Below, one piece after another: positions 26,479-34,020 of a stretch of 64,000 nt of DNA (its first letter is position 1; each line of letters begins with the position of its first letter). A program made the translations under genes and the position numbers. Origin of the DNA: Permianibacter fluminis (GTDB taxonomy: Bacteria; Pseudomonadota; Gammaproteobacteria; Enterobacterales; Permianibacteraceae); assembly GCF_013179735.1 (NCBI RefSeq), contig NZ_JABMEG010000001.1, positions 2,232,001-2,296,000 on the forward strand, given 5' to 3'. The notes below the pieces were generated by a model. It searched no databases, was not told the origin of the DNA, and worked only from the letters and a program-made list of their open reading frames with translations.

Positions 26479-27000
26479 TCACTTTGTTGCTGACAGATCG
26501 AAGCTCTCGCCTTCCAGCAACAATTGCTGTGGAATGCCGTTGTCAAACGATGCGCATGATTGCGAACCAGGATTTCCGGCGCAGAGGCGAGAACCTTCAA
26601 TTCTCAGTGGCATTTGAACGCCGTAATAGTGTCCGATGTACTGCAGATTTGCATTCCATAGCACCAGCCGATCCGTTTGCCTGCAGCTTGGGCCCCAGAC
26701 CGTTGCGACATGGGTTACATGCAAATTTCCATTTTCGCTACGGACAGGACCGATATAGGTAAACGACTCACGCTCAAACTCGCCATCTTTCCAGGTCAAA
26801 CCCGCTATGGCTTGTGCTTTTTGGTAGAGCGGCCCGGCAATTGTCGCCGGGCCAATGATTTCCCGGAACGAGCGGTCATCGCAAGTCGGCCGCTCATCTG
26901 CAGCGGTTATTGTATTTGCTGCCAAAAAAATCAGAGCGCCAGCGGCGATTCCATTCGGCCATCGCTGCCGGAGTCGCTTGGATAATCTCACTTGTCTCAC
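26479..27000 (-). CDS. Predicted secreted protein of unknown function
   Basis: A 173-residue protein that I do not recognise. An N-terminal basic stretch and hydrophobic segment (GIAAGALIFLAANTITAA) look like a signal peptide, and the mature part has six Cys that could form disulfides (PTCDDR, GPSCRQ, RLCAG, QSCAS among them). The start codon is GTG at 27000, with a second in-frame GTG at 26991; no strong ribosome site separates them. It lies 31 nt downstream of the PhyH-family gene on the same strand. It is convergent with the pel operon, with only 18 nt between the stops. Confidence 0.6.
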   Translation of the reverse strand: MRQVRLSKRLRQRWPNGIAAGALIFLAANTITAADERPTCDDRSFREIIGPATIAGPLYQKAQAIAGLTWKDGEFERESFTYIGPVRSENGNLHVTHVATVWGPSCRQTDRLVLWNANLQYIGHYYGVQMPLRIEGSRLCAGNPGSQSCASFDNGIPQQLLLEGESFDLSATK

Positions 27001-27031
27001 TCTGGTGGTCTATTGCTTGTCAGTGTCAGAT

Positions 27032-27775
27032 TCAATCCTGCTGCGCCGAGCGCGTTCCGGCGATCGGCAAATTGTCCAGCGGCCGATAGCTTGCCACCAC
27101 GGCGTACTTGGTTTGCTGCGTATGGTTGCGGCTGGCGGCGTGCAGCAAGCGGGCGTGAAAGTACAGGACATCACCCGGTTCCAGTTTGACGTCGATGGCC
27201 GTCGCAATTATCTCTTGATTCTCGGCGAGATCACTGCGGAAAAATTTCCGCTCATCCAACTGCTGGGCAGAAAACTCCAGCGTGTGCGAACCCGGAATCA
27301 CTTTCAGGCCGCCGTTTTCCGGGTATTCCGGACCGAGCGCCAACCAGACCGAAATCAGGTCCGGGCGGTGAAAATTCCAATAGCGAATGTCCTGATGCCA
27401 GCCGGTGTCGCTGGAGTAGCGCGGCTGCTTGGTCATCACGCAGTTGTGATGGGCGCGCGCCTGTTTGATCGTTCCGCCGAGCAGGCTGGTCATGTCGGCT
27501 ACCACTTCGGCATTGCCGAACCAGTCAGCGAACAACGGGCCGCGTTGTTCGGCCTGCAGCAGTCGACGGACCGTGCGGCCGCCTTCTGCCTCGCGGTCGG
27601 TGGGTGAGCCGGGGTAGTCCATGTCGGCTTCGTATTCGACTGGGCCGGTACCGGTAGCGAGTTGACGTTCGGTTTCGGCGCGCATGGCTGCCACGGTGGC
27701 CGGGCTGACCATTTGGGGGCGAATCAGAAAACCGTGCTGACGAAACTGCTGGATCTGGGCGGAAGACAAGGACAT
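27032..27775 (-). CDS. Phytanoyl-CoA dioxygenase (PhyH) family protein
   Basis: A 247-residue Fe(II)/2-oxoglutarate-dependent oxygenase fold. The HxD iron ligands lie in WHQDIRYWNF and the distal His is probably in YFHARLLHAAS; an Arg for 2-oxoglutarate follows near VASYRPL. The N-terminus MSLSSAQIQQFRQHGFL matches the family start, so I chose the ATG at 27775 rather than one five codons upstream. The substrate is unknown; relatives hydroxylate lipids, amino acids or natural products. The small secreted-protein gene downstream may be cotranscribed. Confidence 0.88.
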   Translation of the reverse strand: MSLSSAQIQQFRQHGFLIRPQMVSPATVAAMRAETERQLATGTGPVEYEADMDYPGSPTDREAEGGRTVRRLLQAEQRGPLFADWFGNAEVVADMTSLLGGTIKQARAHHNCVMTKQPRYSSDTGWHQDIRYWNFHRPDLISVWLALGPEYPENGGLKVIPGSHTLEFSAQQLDERKFFRSDLAENQEIIATAIDVKLEPGDVLYFHARLLHAASRNHTQQTKYAVVASYRPLDNLPIAGTRSAQQD

Positions 27776-27953
27776 GAGGCAGTGGGCCAAGCGGCAGGCT
27801 GACAGTGGGCGCTATCGTACGGGCAAGATCGGTCGGCGGCCATGGGCCACATCAAATCCTTTGCAGGGGGCCATTGCCGAAGTCAGGGTCAGCATACGGC
27901 CGAGTCTTGGCCTGGTTTTGGCTGGGGTGTTGGTCGAGGTGCTGGTCAGGCCC

Positions 27954-28011
27954 GACATATCTCGACATAACTATACTATTGACTTCGCACTAGTGCGACG
28001 GTCACTGTAGT
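27954..28011 (+). promoter_or_regulatory. Candidate promoter and operator of the padR gene
   Basis: A perfect 14-bp palindrome TCGCACTAGTGCGA (27985-27998) lies 39 nt before the padR ATG. Just upstream are TATACT (27972-27977), a good -10 hexamer, and two GACAT units 10 nt apart (27954-27958, 27964-27968). The palindrome would overlap the start of transcription, a sensible place for autorepression by the PadR protein. No good -35 is visible. The assignment is inferred from position. Confidence 0.5.
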
Positions 28012-28036
28012 TCCGTGCCCACCGTTGGAGGATGCC

Positions 28037-28396
28037 ATGGACACGGAAAACCCTCATATCCGGAAATTCCAGAAAGAACTCAGCGCCGGTTCGGTCGCCT
28101 TGGTGCTGCTTGCCGTTATCGGCCGAGCCGCCGAGCCGCTGTACGGCTATCAGATTGCCAAACGGCTGGAAGCGGCCGACCCGGAACTGGCCGGTGGCAA
28201 GCAAGGTGCCTTTTATCCGGTGCTGCGCTCGCTGAGCTCGGCCGGTCTGCTCGACAGCTATGTCGAGCCGTCGGTCAGCGGCCCACCGCGCAAGTACTAC
28301 CGGATTACCGCCGAAGGACAAGAAGTGCTGCAGGCCTGGAAAGGCACCTGGCAGCGAATGAAAGCATTTGTTGATACCGCGTTGACGGAGGCCTGA
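28037..28396 (+). CDS. PadR family transcriptional regulator
   Basis: A 119-residue winged-helix regulator. The core has GSVALVLLAVIGRAAEPLYGYQI, then KQGAFYPVLRSLSSAGLLDSY and PPRKYYRITAEGQEVLQ, the PadR DNA-binding pattern with the YYRIT wing. A short C-terminal helix would mediate dimerisation. I chose ATG 28037, five nt after TTGGAGG; the TTG at 28025 lies inside that ribosome site. The next gene starts 1 nt after its stop. PadR-HAAS pairs are common, and the regulator normally represses the pair. Confidence 0.92.
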   Translation: MDTENPHIRKFQKELSAGSVALVLLAVIGRAAEPLYGYQIAKRLEAADPELAGGKQGAFYPVLRSLSSAGLLDSYVEPSVSGPPRKYYRITAEGQEVLQAWKGTWQRMKAFVDTALTEA

Positions 28397-28397
28397 A

Positions 28398-29297
28398 ATG
28401 AGCCACATGCCAATTAGCTCCATCGCCGATTACCTGTCGACGCTGCGAACCGCGCTGTCGGATGCGGACCCGGCCTTGTTGCAGGACGCGCTGTACGACG
28501 CCGAAGAATATCTGCGTGCCGCCAGCGCCGATCAACCCGGCAAAACCGAAGCCGAGATTGTCGCCGATGCGCTGAACAGTTTCGGTACGCCGGATGAGAT
28601 TGCCGCCAGCTACCGGGAAACGGAAACGACCGTTGCGCGGGCGCTGCGGACGCCGGCGCCGAAAGCGCCCAGCTCGCTGCTCGGAAAGATTTTCGGCGTC
28701 TATGCCGATCCGCATACCTATGCCAGCTTGTTTTACATGATGCTGACCATGGCGACCGGTATTTTCTATTTCACTTGGGCGATCACGGGCGCGGCGATGT
28801 CGGCCGGCTTTGCCATTCTGATTATCGGCGTGCCGTTCTTCTTGCTGTTCATTGGCTCGGTACGACTGATTTCGCTGGTTGAGGGCCGTATTGTCGAAGT
28901 CTTGCTCGGCGAACGGATGCCACGGCGGCCGTTGTATCCGACCTCGGCAACCATCGGTCAACGCATCCTGGGCATGCTGAAAGACGTTCGGACCTGGTCG
29001 ACCTTGCTGTACATGGTGGCGATGATGCCGGTCGGCATTGTCTATTTCACCGCGGCAATCTGCGGTCTGGCCGTGTCAATTGGTCTGATGCTGGCACCGT
29101 TTATCGATCGCTTCCCGTATACGATTGATGATGGCTCGGTGGTGATTTTCGGTCTGGAGCAATTGGTCTGGCCGGCGTCCCTACTGTGGTTACCGGTTGG
29201 CTTCCTGTGCCTGACGCTGGTCTTGCATGCCGCGCGTCTGCTCGGTCGGGTTCACGGTAAAGTCGCCAAGCATTTGCTGGTCAAGATGGCGGCCTGA
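28398..29297 (+). CDS. HAAS-domain membrane protein (PadR partner)
   Basis: A 299-residue protein with an N-terminal HAAS-type helical domain (about 1-75; LSDADPALLQDALYDAEEYL, FGTPDEIAASY) followed by two similar membrane halves. Each half begins with a DPHTYASLFYMMLTMATGIF or DVRTWSTLLYMVAMMPVGIV type segment and has two to three helices, so the membrane part is an internal duplication of a sensor-type domain. It is translationally close to the PadR gene. It may be a membrane stress sensor or a modulator of the regulator; the function is not established. Confidence 0.85.
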   Translation: MSHMPISSIADYLSTLRTALSDADPALLQDALYDAEEYLRAASADQPGKTEAEIVADALNSFGTPDEIAASYRETETTVARALRTPAPKAPSSLLGKIFGVYADPHTYASLFYMMLTMATGIFYFTWAITGAAMSAGFAILIIGVPFFLLFIGSVRLISLVEGRIVEVLLGERMPRRPLYPTSATIGQRILGMLKDVRTWSTLLYMVAMMPVGIVYFTAAICGLAVSIGLMLAPFIDRFPYTIDDGSVVIFGLEQLVWPASLLWLPVGFLCLTLVLHAARLLGRVHGKVAKHLLVKMAA

Positions 29298-29357
29298 TCC
29301 GTTCGGGATTTACTCAGCCGGCTGTGACAAAAGCCTCTGACAAAAGTCTGCAACAGA

Positions 29358-29392
29358 CCCTCGCGCTGAACTCGCGAGGGTTTTGCTTTATT
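29358..29392 (+). terminator. Rho-independent terminator after the padR-HAAS pair
   Basis: CCCTCGCG (29358-29365) and CGCGAGGG (29373-29380) form an 8-bp stem with a 7-nt loop followed by TTTTGCTTTATT. It lies 60 nt after the HAAS gene stop. Confidence 0.85.
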
Positions 29393-29466
29393 GGCAGGGT
29401 TACGAGTTGGCTATTTCAAAAAATTGCTATTTAAAAAAGGCCGCTTCAAGCCGGCCAAGCGAATCA

Positions 29467-30552
29467 TCAGAACAAACTCATTTGCTCGGCCCGGCCGGGT
29501 ACCTTGAACAAGTCGGTACGCAGCTGGCAACGCAGCGCTTTGTTGAAGCCAAGTTTGCGGCAGGTCAGCTTGAAGCGCTGCCGCAACAACTCGGCATACT
29601 GACCGGTGCCGCGCATCCGTTCGCCAAACTCCGCCACATTGTCTTTGCCACCGCGTGACTGCTGCACCAGGCTCATCACATGCTCGGCCTTTTGCGGATA
29701 GTGCTCGGTCAGCCACTCGCGAAAAATATCTTTGACTTCATAGGGCAGCCGCAGAAATACGTAACCGGCATAGTCGGCGCCGGCTTCGCGCGCCAACTGC
29801 AGAATGGCTTCCATTTCGCTGTCGTTGATGAAGGGAATCACCGGGGCAAACAGCACGCCGACCGGAATGCCCGCGTCATGCAGCTCGCGCAACGCAGCAA
29901 GCCGAGCCTGTCCGGTCGGTGTCCGGGGTTCCAGCAAACGCTTCAGATCATTGCTGAGTGTGGTCACGCTGAGGGTGACTTCGGCCAGCTGGTCTTTGGC
30001 CAGATCCGCCAGCAGATCCTTGTCACGTGTCACCAACGCACTTTTCGTGACTATCGAAACCGGTTGTCGGTGTGCGGCCATCACTTCCAGCAGACGACGG
30101 GTGATGCGTTTTTCCTTTTCGATGGGTTGGTACGGATCGGTGGCCGTGCCCATGGCGATTACGTCGCATTGATAACTCGGCTTGGCCAATTCTTTGGCGA
30201 GTAGCGCCGGCGCATCGTCCTTGCAAAAAATCTTGGTCTCAAAATCGAGCCCGGCTGACAAACCGAGATAACTGTGCGTTGGACGGGCAAAACAGTAGAT
30301 GCAGCCATGCTCGCAGCCGCGATACGGATTGATGCTCTGGCTGAACGGCACATCCGGCGAATCGTTGCGGGTCAATACGGATCGTGCGGGTTCAACAAAA
30401 TATTGGGTCGGAGTCGTGCTGCCCGGAAAATCATCGTCTTCGGCGCGAAACCAGCCGTCATCCTCAACGGTTTTGATCGTCGCTTCAAACCGGCCTTCCG
30501 GATTGGAAATGGCGCCGCGGCCTTTCTGCGTTTTGGGAGGGATTTCGTTCAT
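29467..30552 (-). CDS. PA0069-family radical SAM protein (SplB-like)
   Basis: A 361-residue radical SAM protein. The iron-sulfur motif is C-x3-C-x2-C in GCEHGCIYC (around residue 78), preceded by SQSINPYRGC and followed by FARPTHSYLG, which is the PA0069/Rv2578c family signature. Other family blocks are GTATDPYQPIEK and LRLPYEVKDIF. The protein is related to spore photoproduct lyase, but its reaction is unknown. I chose the ATG at 30552 because it gives the family N-terminus MNEIPPKTQKGRGA; the longer frame to 30720 is not conserved-looking. It stands alone and is divergent from the MFS gene. Confidence 0.9.
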   Translation of the reverse strand: MNEIPPKTQKGRGAISNPEGRFEATIKTVEDDGWFRAEDDDFPGSTTPTQYFVEPARSVLTRNDSPDVPFSQSINPYRGCEHGCIYCFARPTHSYLGLSAGLDFETKIFCKDDAPALLAKELAKPSYQCDVIAMGTATDPYQPIEKEKRITRRLLEVMAAHRQPVSIVTKSALVTRDKDLLADLAKDQLAEVTLSVTTLSNDLKRLLEPRTPTGQARLAALRELHDAGIPVGVLFAPVIPFINDSEMEAILQLAREAGADYAGYVFLRLPYEVKDIFREWLTEHYPQKAEHVMSLVQQSRGGKDNVAEFGERMRGTGQYAELLRQRFKLTCRKLGFNKALRCQLRTDLFKVPGRAEQMSLF

Positions 30553-30737
30553 GGCGGTATTGTACGCCCGGATTCGGGCGCATGGGCTGCCCCCGATTCC
30601 TCGCGGGCGCAGACAAGTTTCACTTGCTGCACGAAGGTGAGCTAGGCAACATCGGGACCACTCAACGCGGCAAGCCGGGCTACAGCCGGATACACCAGCG
30701 TGATCGCCAATATTTGCCACGGAGTGGAGGGGACAGA

Positions 30738-32375
30738 ATGGCAGTCAGTGAATCGACGGTGCTTGGGGCTGGCAGTGCTGCTCCGACCATCACGAAGGCC
30801 GAAGAACGCACAGTCATTTTTGCGTCGTCACTGGGTACGGTATTCGAATGGTATGACTTTTATTTGTATGGCACGTTGGCCGTGTTCTTTGGCGCGCTGT
30901 TCTTTCCGCCCGGTAACGAAACGGCGGCATTGCTGGCCTCGCTGGCCACCTTCGGTGCTGGTTTTGCCGTGCGGCCGTTCGGTGCCATCGTGTTTGGTCG
31001 CATCGGGGATTTGGTTGGTCGCAAATACACGTTCCTGGTCACGATTATCCTGATGGGGATTTCAACGGCTGGTGTGGGCTTTCTGCCGACCTATGAGTCG
31101 ATCGGCTGGGCGGCACCGACCATTCTGGTGCTGTTGCGCTTGATTCAGGGGCTGGCGTTGGGGGGTGAATACGGCGGCGCAGCGACCTATGTGGCCGAAC
31201 ATGCACCGGCCGAGCGTCGTGGCCACGCCACCAGCTGGATTCAGACCACGGCGACGCTCGGTTTCTTTCTTTCGCTGCTGGTCATCCTGAGCTGTCGAAT
31301 GGCCATGGCGGAGGCCGACTTCAAGCAATGGGGCTGGCGGATACCGTTTATCGTTTCACTGCTGCTGCTTGCCGTGTCGGTGTATATCCGGATGAAGCTC
31401 AATGAGTCGCCGTTGTTCAAGGCGATGAAGGCGGGTGGTCACGGTTCAAAATCGCCGATACGTGACAGCTTCTTCAAAATGCCGAATGCCAAGTACGTAT
31501 TCTTTGCCTTGTTCGGTGCCGTCGCCGGGCAGGGCGTGGTCTGGTACACCGGCCAGTTCTACGCGCTGTACTTTCTGTCGACGACGCTAAAAGTGCCGTT
31601 TCAGGAGGCTTACATCCTGATTGCCATTGCGCTGGCGCTGGCGACACCGTTCTTTATCGTATTCGGCAAACTCTCGGACCGGATTGGCCGCAAGTGGATC
31701 ATGATGGCCGGCTGCGCGTTGGCCATTCTGACTTATTTCCCGATTTTCAAGGCGCTGACCCATTACGCCAACCCGGCTCTGGCAGCCGCGCACGAAACGC
31801 ATCAGGTCACCGTGGCGGCAACGAACTGCAATTTCGTCATCATTCCGTCGCCATCGTATAAACCGAGTGATTGCGACAAAGCCAAAAACTTTCTGGCCAA
31901 GAACGGCATCGTCTATCAATCGCTGGAGTTGCCTGCCGACAGCACGACCGACGTGATCGTCCGGATCAATGAAGTCGAGCTGACCGGGTTTGATGAAGCG
32001 GCGTACAAAGCCGCGATCGCCGCGGCCGGTTATCCGGACAAGGCCGAACCGGACAAGATGAACAAGCCGATGGTGGTGCTGCTACTGTTCATTCTGGTGC
32101 TCTATGTGACGATGGTCTATGGTCCGATTGCGGCGTTTCTGGTCGAGTTGTTCCCGACAAATATCCGCTACACCTCGATGTCGCTGCCGTATCACATCGG
32201 CAACGGCTGGTTTGGCGGCTTTCTGCCGCTGGTAGCGTCGGCCATGGTCGCTGCAACCGGTGATATTTACTATGGGCTCTGGTATCCGATTGCCGTGGCG
32301 GCGATGACGCTGGTGGTGGGAGTGTTTTTCCTGCCGGAAACAAAGGATCGCAGTCTGGATTTCAATGCCCATTGA
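30738..32375 (+). CDS. Metabolite:H+ symporter (MHS) family MFS transporter
   Basis: A 545-residue 12-helix transporter of the MHS family (ProP/ShiA/KgtP group). The signatures SSLGTVFEWYDFYLYG, RPFGAIVFGRIGDLVGRKY and GLALGGEYGGAATYVAEHAP are all present, as is FGKLSDRIGRKW. Compared with classical members (about 430-500 residues) it has an extra hydrophilic segment of about 100 residues between late helices (around 350-455), with two Cys (TNCNF and SDCDK). The ATG at 30738 has GGAGGGG just upstream. The substrate, probably a carboxylate or amino-acid derivative, cannot be read from the sequence. Confidence 0.9.
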   Translation: MAVSESTVLGAGSAAPTITKAEERTVIFASSLGTVFEWYDFYLYGTLAVFFGALFFPPGNETAALLASLATFGAGFAVRPFGAIVFGRIGDLVGRKYTFLVTIILMGISTAGVGFLPTYESIGWAAPTILVLLRLIQGLALGGEYGGAATYVAEHAPAERRGHATSWIQTTATLGFFLSLLVILSCRMAMAEADFKQWGWRIPFIVSLLLLAVSVYIRMKLNESPLFKAMKAGGHGSKSPIRDSFFKMPNAKYVFFALFGAVAGQGVVWYTGQFYALYFLSTTLKVPFQEAYILIAIALALATPFFIVFGKLSDRIGRKWIMMAGCALAILTYFPIFKALTHYANPALAAAHETHQVTVAATNCNFVIIPSPSYKPSDCDKAKNFLAKNGIVYQSLELPADSTTDVIVRINEVELTGFDEAAYKAAIAAAGYPDKAEPDKMNKPMVVLLLFILVLYVTMVYGPIAAFLVELFPTNIRYTSMSLPYHIGNGWFGGFLPLVASAMVAATGDIYYGLWYPIAVAAMTLVVGVFFLPETKDRSLDFNAH

Positions 32376-32393
32376 GTCGATGGTGGTTTAAAT

Positions 32394-32430
32394 AAACAAA
32401 AAGGGTGCGCATCGCGCACCCTTTTTGTTT
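32394..32430. terminator. Bidirectional terminator between MFS and pepE genes
   Basis: AAACAAAAAGGGTGCGC (32394-32410) and its exact complement (32414-32430) form a 17-bp stem with a 3-nt ATC loop. The A and T runs in the arms make it work in both directions, as needed between two convergent genes. Confidence 0.95.
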
Positions 32431-32450
32431 GAACTGACGAACTGCTCGGT

Positions 32451-33158
32451 TTAACCCAGCAGGTGACTCAGATCGGGACCGTGCAACAGCTCCAGCGATT
32501 TCTTGTGCTGAAAACGTAGTGCCGGCTCGCTGCCAAGCAGCGTCAAGGTATTGCTGCGTCGTTTCAGGGCACTACCTTCGCGCAGCGCGATAACCTGTTT
32601 TGATGGATTGGCGGCGAGAAATTCCTGCAGTCGTTGTTCACGGGTTTCGCCGTGGAAATTCGGCGGGACAAAATCGCTGTAATGTGGATTGATCTGGAAT
32701 GGCAGCAGATTCAGCGCGGCGAAGCTGGCCGGTTCGACAATCGGCATGTCGTTGGTGGTGCAAATGGTCGGCGCTGCGATATTCGAGCCGGCGCTCCAGC
32801 CGACATAAGGCACGCCAGCGAGCACGCGCTCGCGGATCAGATCGAGCAGTTGCCAGTCGTATATCGTTTTCAGCAGCTGAAAGGTGTTGCCGCCGCCAAC
32901 CGCAATTGCTTGCGCCTCGCGCACCGCCTGCTGGGCGTTGCTGGCGCGGTGAATGCCAGTCACCCGCACGCCAACCGGGTCGAGCGCCTCCTGCACCCGT
33001 TGCAGGTACTCATCCCAGTCGACGGTGACGCCGGCAAACGGGACGAACAGCAACTCGCGGTCGCCGACATGCTCGGCAATCCAGTCGCGGGAGCTTTCCA
33101 GATAACCGCTGTTGTTGGCGCGGGATGAGGAGAGTAGCAGCAGATTCGGGGCGGTCAT
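32451..33158 (-). CDS. pepE: Dipeptidase E (peptidase E, family S51)
   Basis: A 235-residue cytosolic serine peptidase that cleaves Asp-Xaa dipeptides. The nucleophile Ser lies in GWSAGSN (around residue 122), AIAVGGGNTFQLL provides the GGGN block, and NPHYSDFVPPNFHGETREQR carries the catalytic His region. Length matches E. coli PepE (229). It is convergent with the transporter gene and divergent from yjbQ. Confidence 0.95.
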   Translation of the reverse strand: MTAPNLLLLSSSRANNSGYLESSRDWIAEHVGDRELLFVPFAGVTVDWDEYLQRVQEALDPVGVRVTGIHRASNAQQAVREAQAIAVGGGNTFQLLKTIYDWQLLDLIRERVLAGVPYVGWSAGSNIAAPTICTTNDMPIVEPASFAALNLLPFQINPHYSDFVPPNFHGETREQRLQEFLAANPSKQVIALREGSALKRRSNTLTLLGSEPALRFQHKKSLELLHGPDLSHLLG

Positions 33159-33207
33159 TGGATAGACTCTCTACACAGAAATATCGGTGCGAAACGAAGA
33201 GGCCGCC

Positions 33208-33615
33208 ATGATACGAACCCTGACCCTGCAACCCAAGCGGCAAGGCCTATACCCGTTCAGCCACGAGGTTGAGAATCTGGTGCGCGAGGCGGGCATCGCC
33301 GAGGGCCTTTGCACACTTTTTGTTCGGCATACCTCGTGTAGCTTGTTGATTCAGGAAAATGCCGACCCGACCGCGCGCTCCGATCTGGAACGCTGGTTGA
33401 ACCGCTTGGTGCCGGAAAACGATCCGCTTTATCAGCATACGCTGGAGGGCGGCGATGACATGCCGGCGCACATCAAGGCCGCGTTGACCGCTGTCAGCCT
33501 GAGCATTCCCATCATCGAGGGCCGTTTGGCGCTTGGGACCTGGCAGGGGATCTACCTGTGGGAGCACCGGCATCAGCCGGGGCGGCGTGAGGTGGTGGTG
33601 CATATCGGTGGCTGA
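33208..33615 (+). CDS. yjbQ: YjbQ family protein (UPF0047)
   Basis: A 135-residue protein of the YjbQ/UPF0047 family. The characteristic blocks are LFVRHTSCSLLIQENADP, EGGDDMPAHIKAAL and LALGTWQGIYLWEHRH. The conserved His and Asp residues form a metal or ligand site; weak thiamine-phosphate synthase activity has been reported for members, but the physiological role is unclear. I chose the ATG at 33208 over the upstream in-frame start because it gives the usual short N-terminus. Confidence 0.92.
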   Translation: MIRTLTLQPKRQGLYPFSHEVENLVREAGIAEGLCTLFVRHTSCSLLIQENADPTARSDLERWLNRLVPENDPLYQHTLEGGDDMPAHIKAALTAVSLSIPIIEGRLALGTWQGIYLWEHRHQPGRREVVVHIGG

Positions 33616-33655
33616 GGGGCGCCGAACTGTAGCGAGCCTTGTGTGTTCGGCAGCT

Positions 33656-33845
33656 TCACCCTCTCCCTAACCCTCCCCCGTCAAGGGGGAGGGGACGAAG
33701 CTGCTCCCTCTCCCCTCGAGGGAGAGGGGCTACAACGGGGCGGCTGTTTCATGCAGATCGCTGCGGTCCGGAAACCACTCTGCGCTCCGGAACTGTTCGA
33801 TTCCGTTCCCTCTCCCTTGAGGGGAGAGGGCTAGGGAGAGGGTGA
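33656..33845. repeat. MITE-like intergenic element with nested hairpins
   Basis: A 190-bp non-coding element between yjbQ and ffh. Its ends are inverted repeats: TCACCCTCTCCCTAACCCTC at 33656 onward and the complement of TCACCCTCTCCCTAGCCCTC at the right end. Inside are three CT/GA-rich palindromes (about 33671-33694, 33705-33729 and 33808-33830), each a pyrimidine arm, a short TCAA/TCGA centre and a purine arm. Similar CCCTCTCCC elements are common repeats in many proteobacterial genomes. The rest of the gap 33616-34020 holds only the ffh promoter region. Confidence 0.75.
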
Positions 33846-34020
33846 GCCTTCAGCGCGAACCGAGGCTCCATGTCGAGCAAGGCCACGACTTCCCCCCGCC
33901 CAGCCCCTTATAATCCCAACCTTCGCCTGCGGTTTCGCCCGATGAGGCTCGAAACCTGCCCAATGGCCCCCATTTCCAGCGGTTGACTACGCTCCGCCGC
34001 CTCAACACTCAGGACCCCCC

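Noticed and set aside
30553-30720. Longer start of the radical SAM protein
   Set aside because: The added 56 residues are Cys/Arg/Ala-rich and unlike the family; the ATG at 30552 gives the usual N-terminus.
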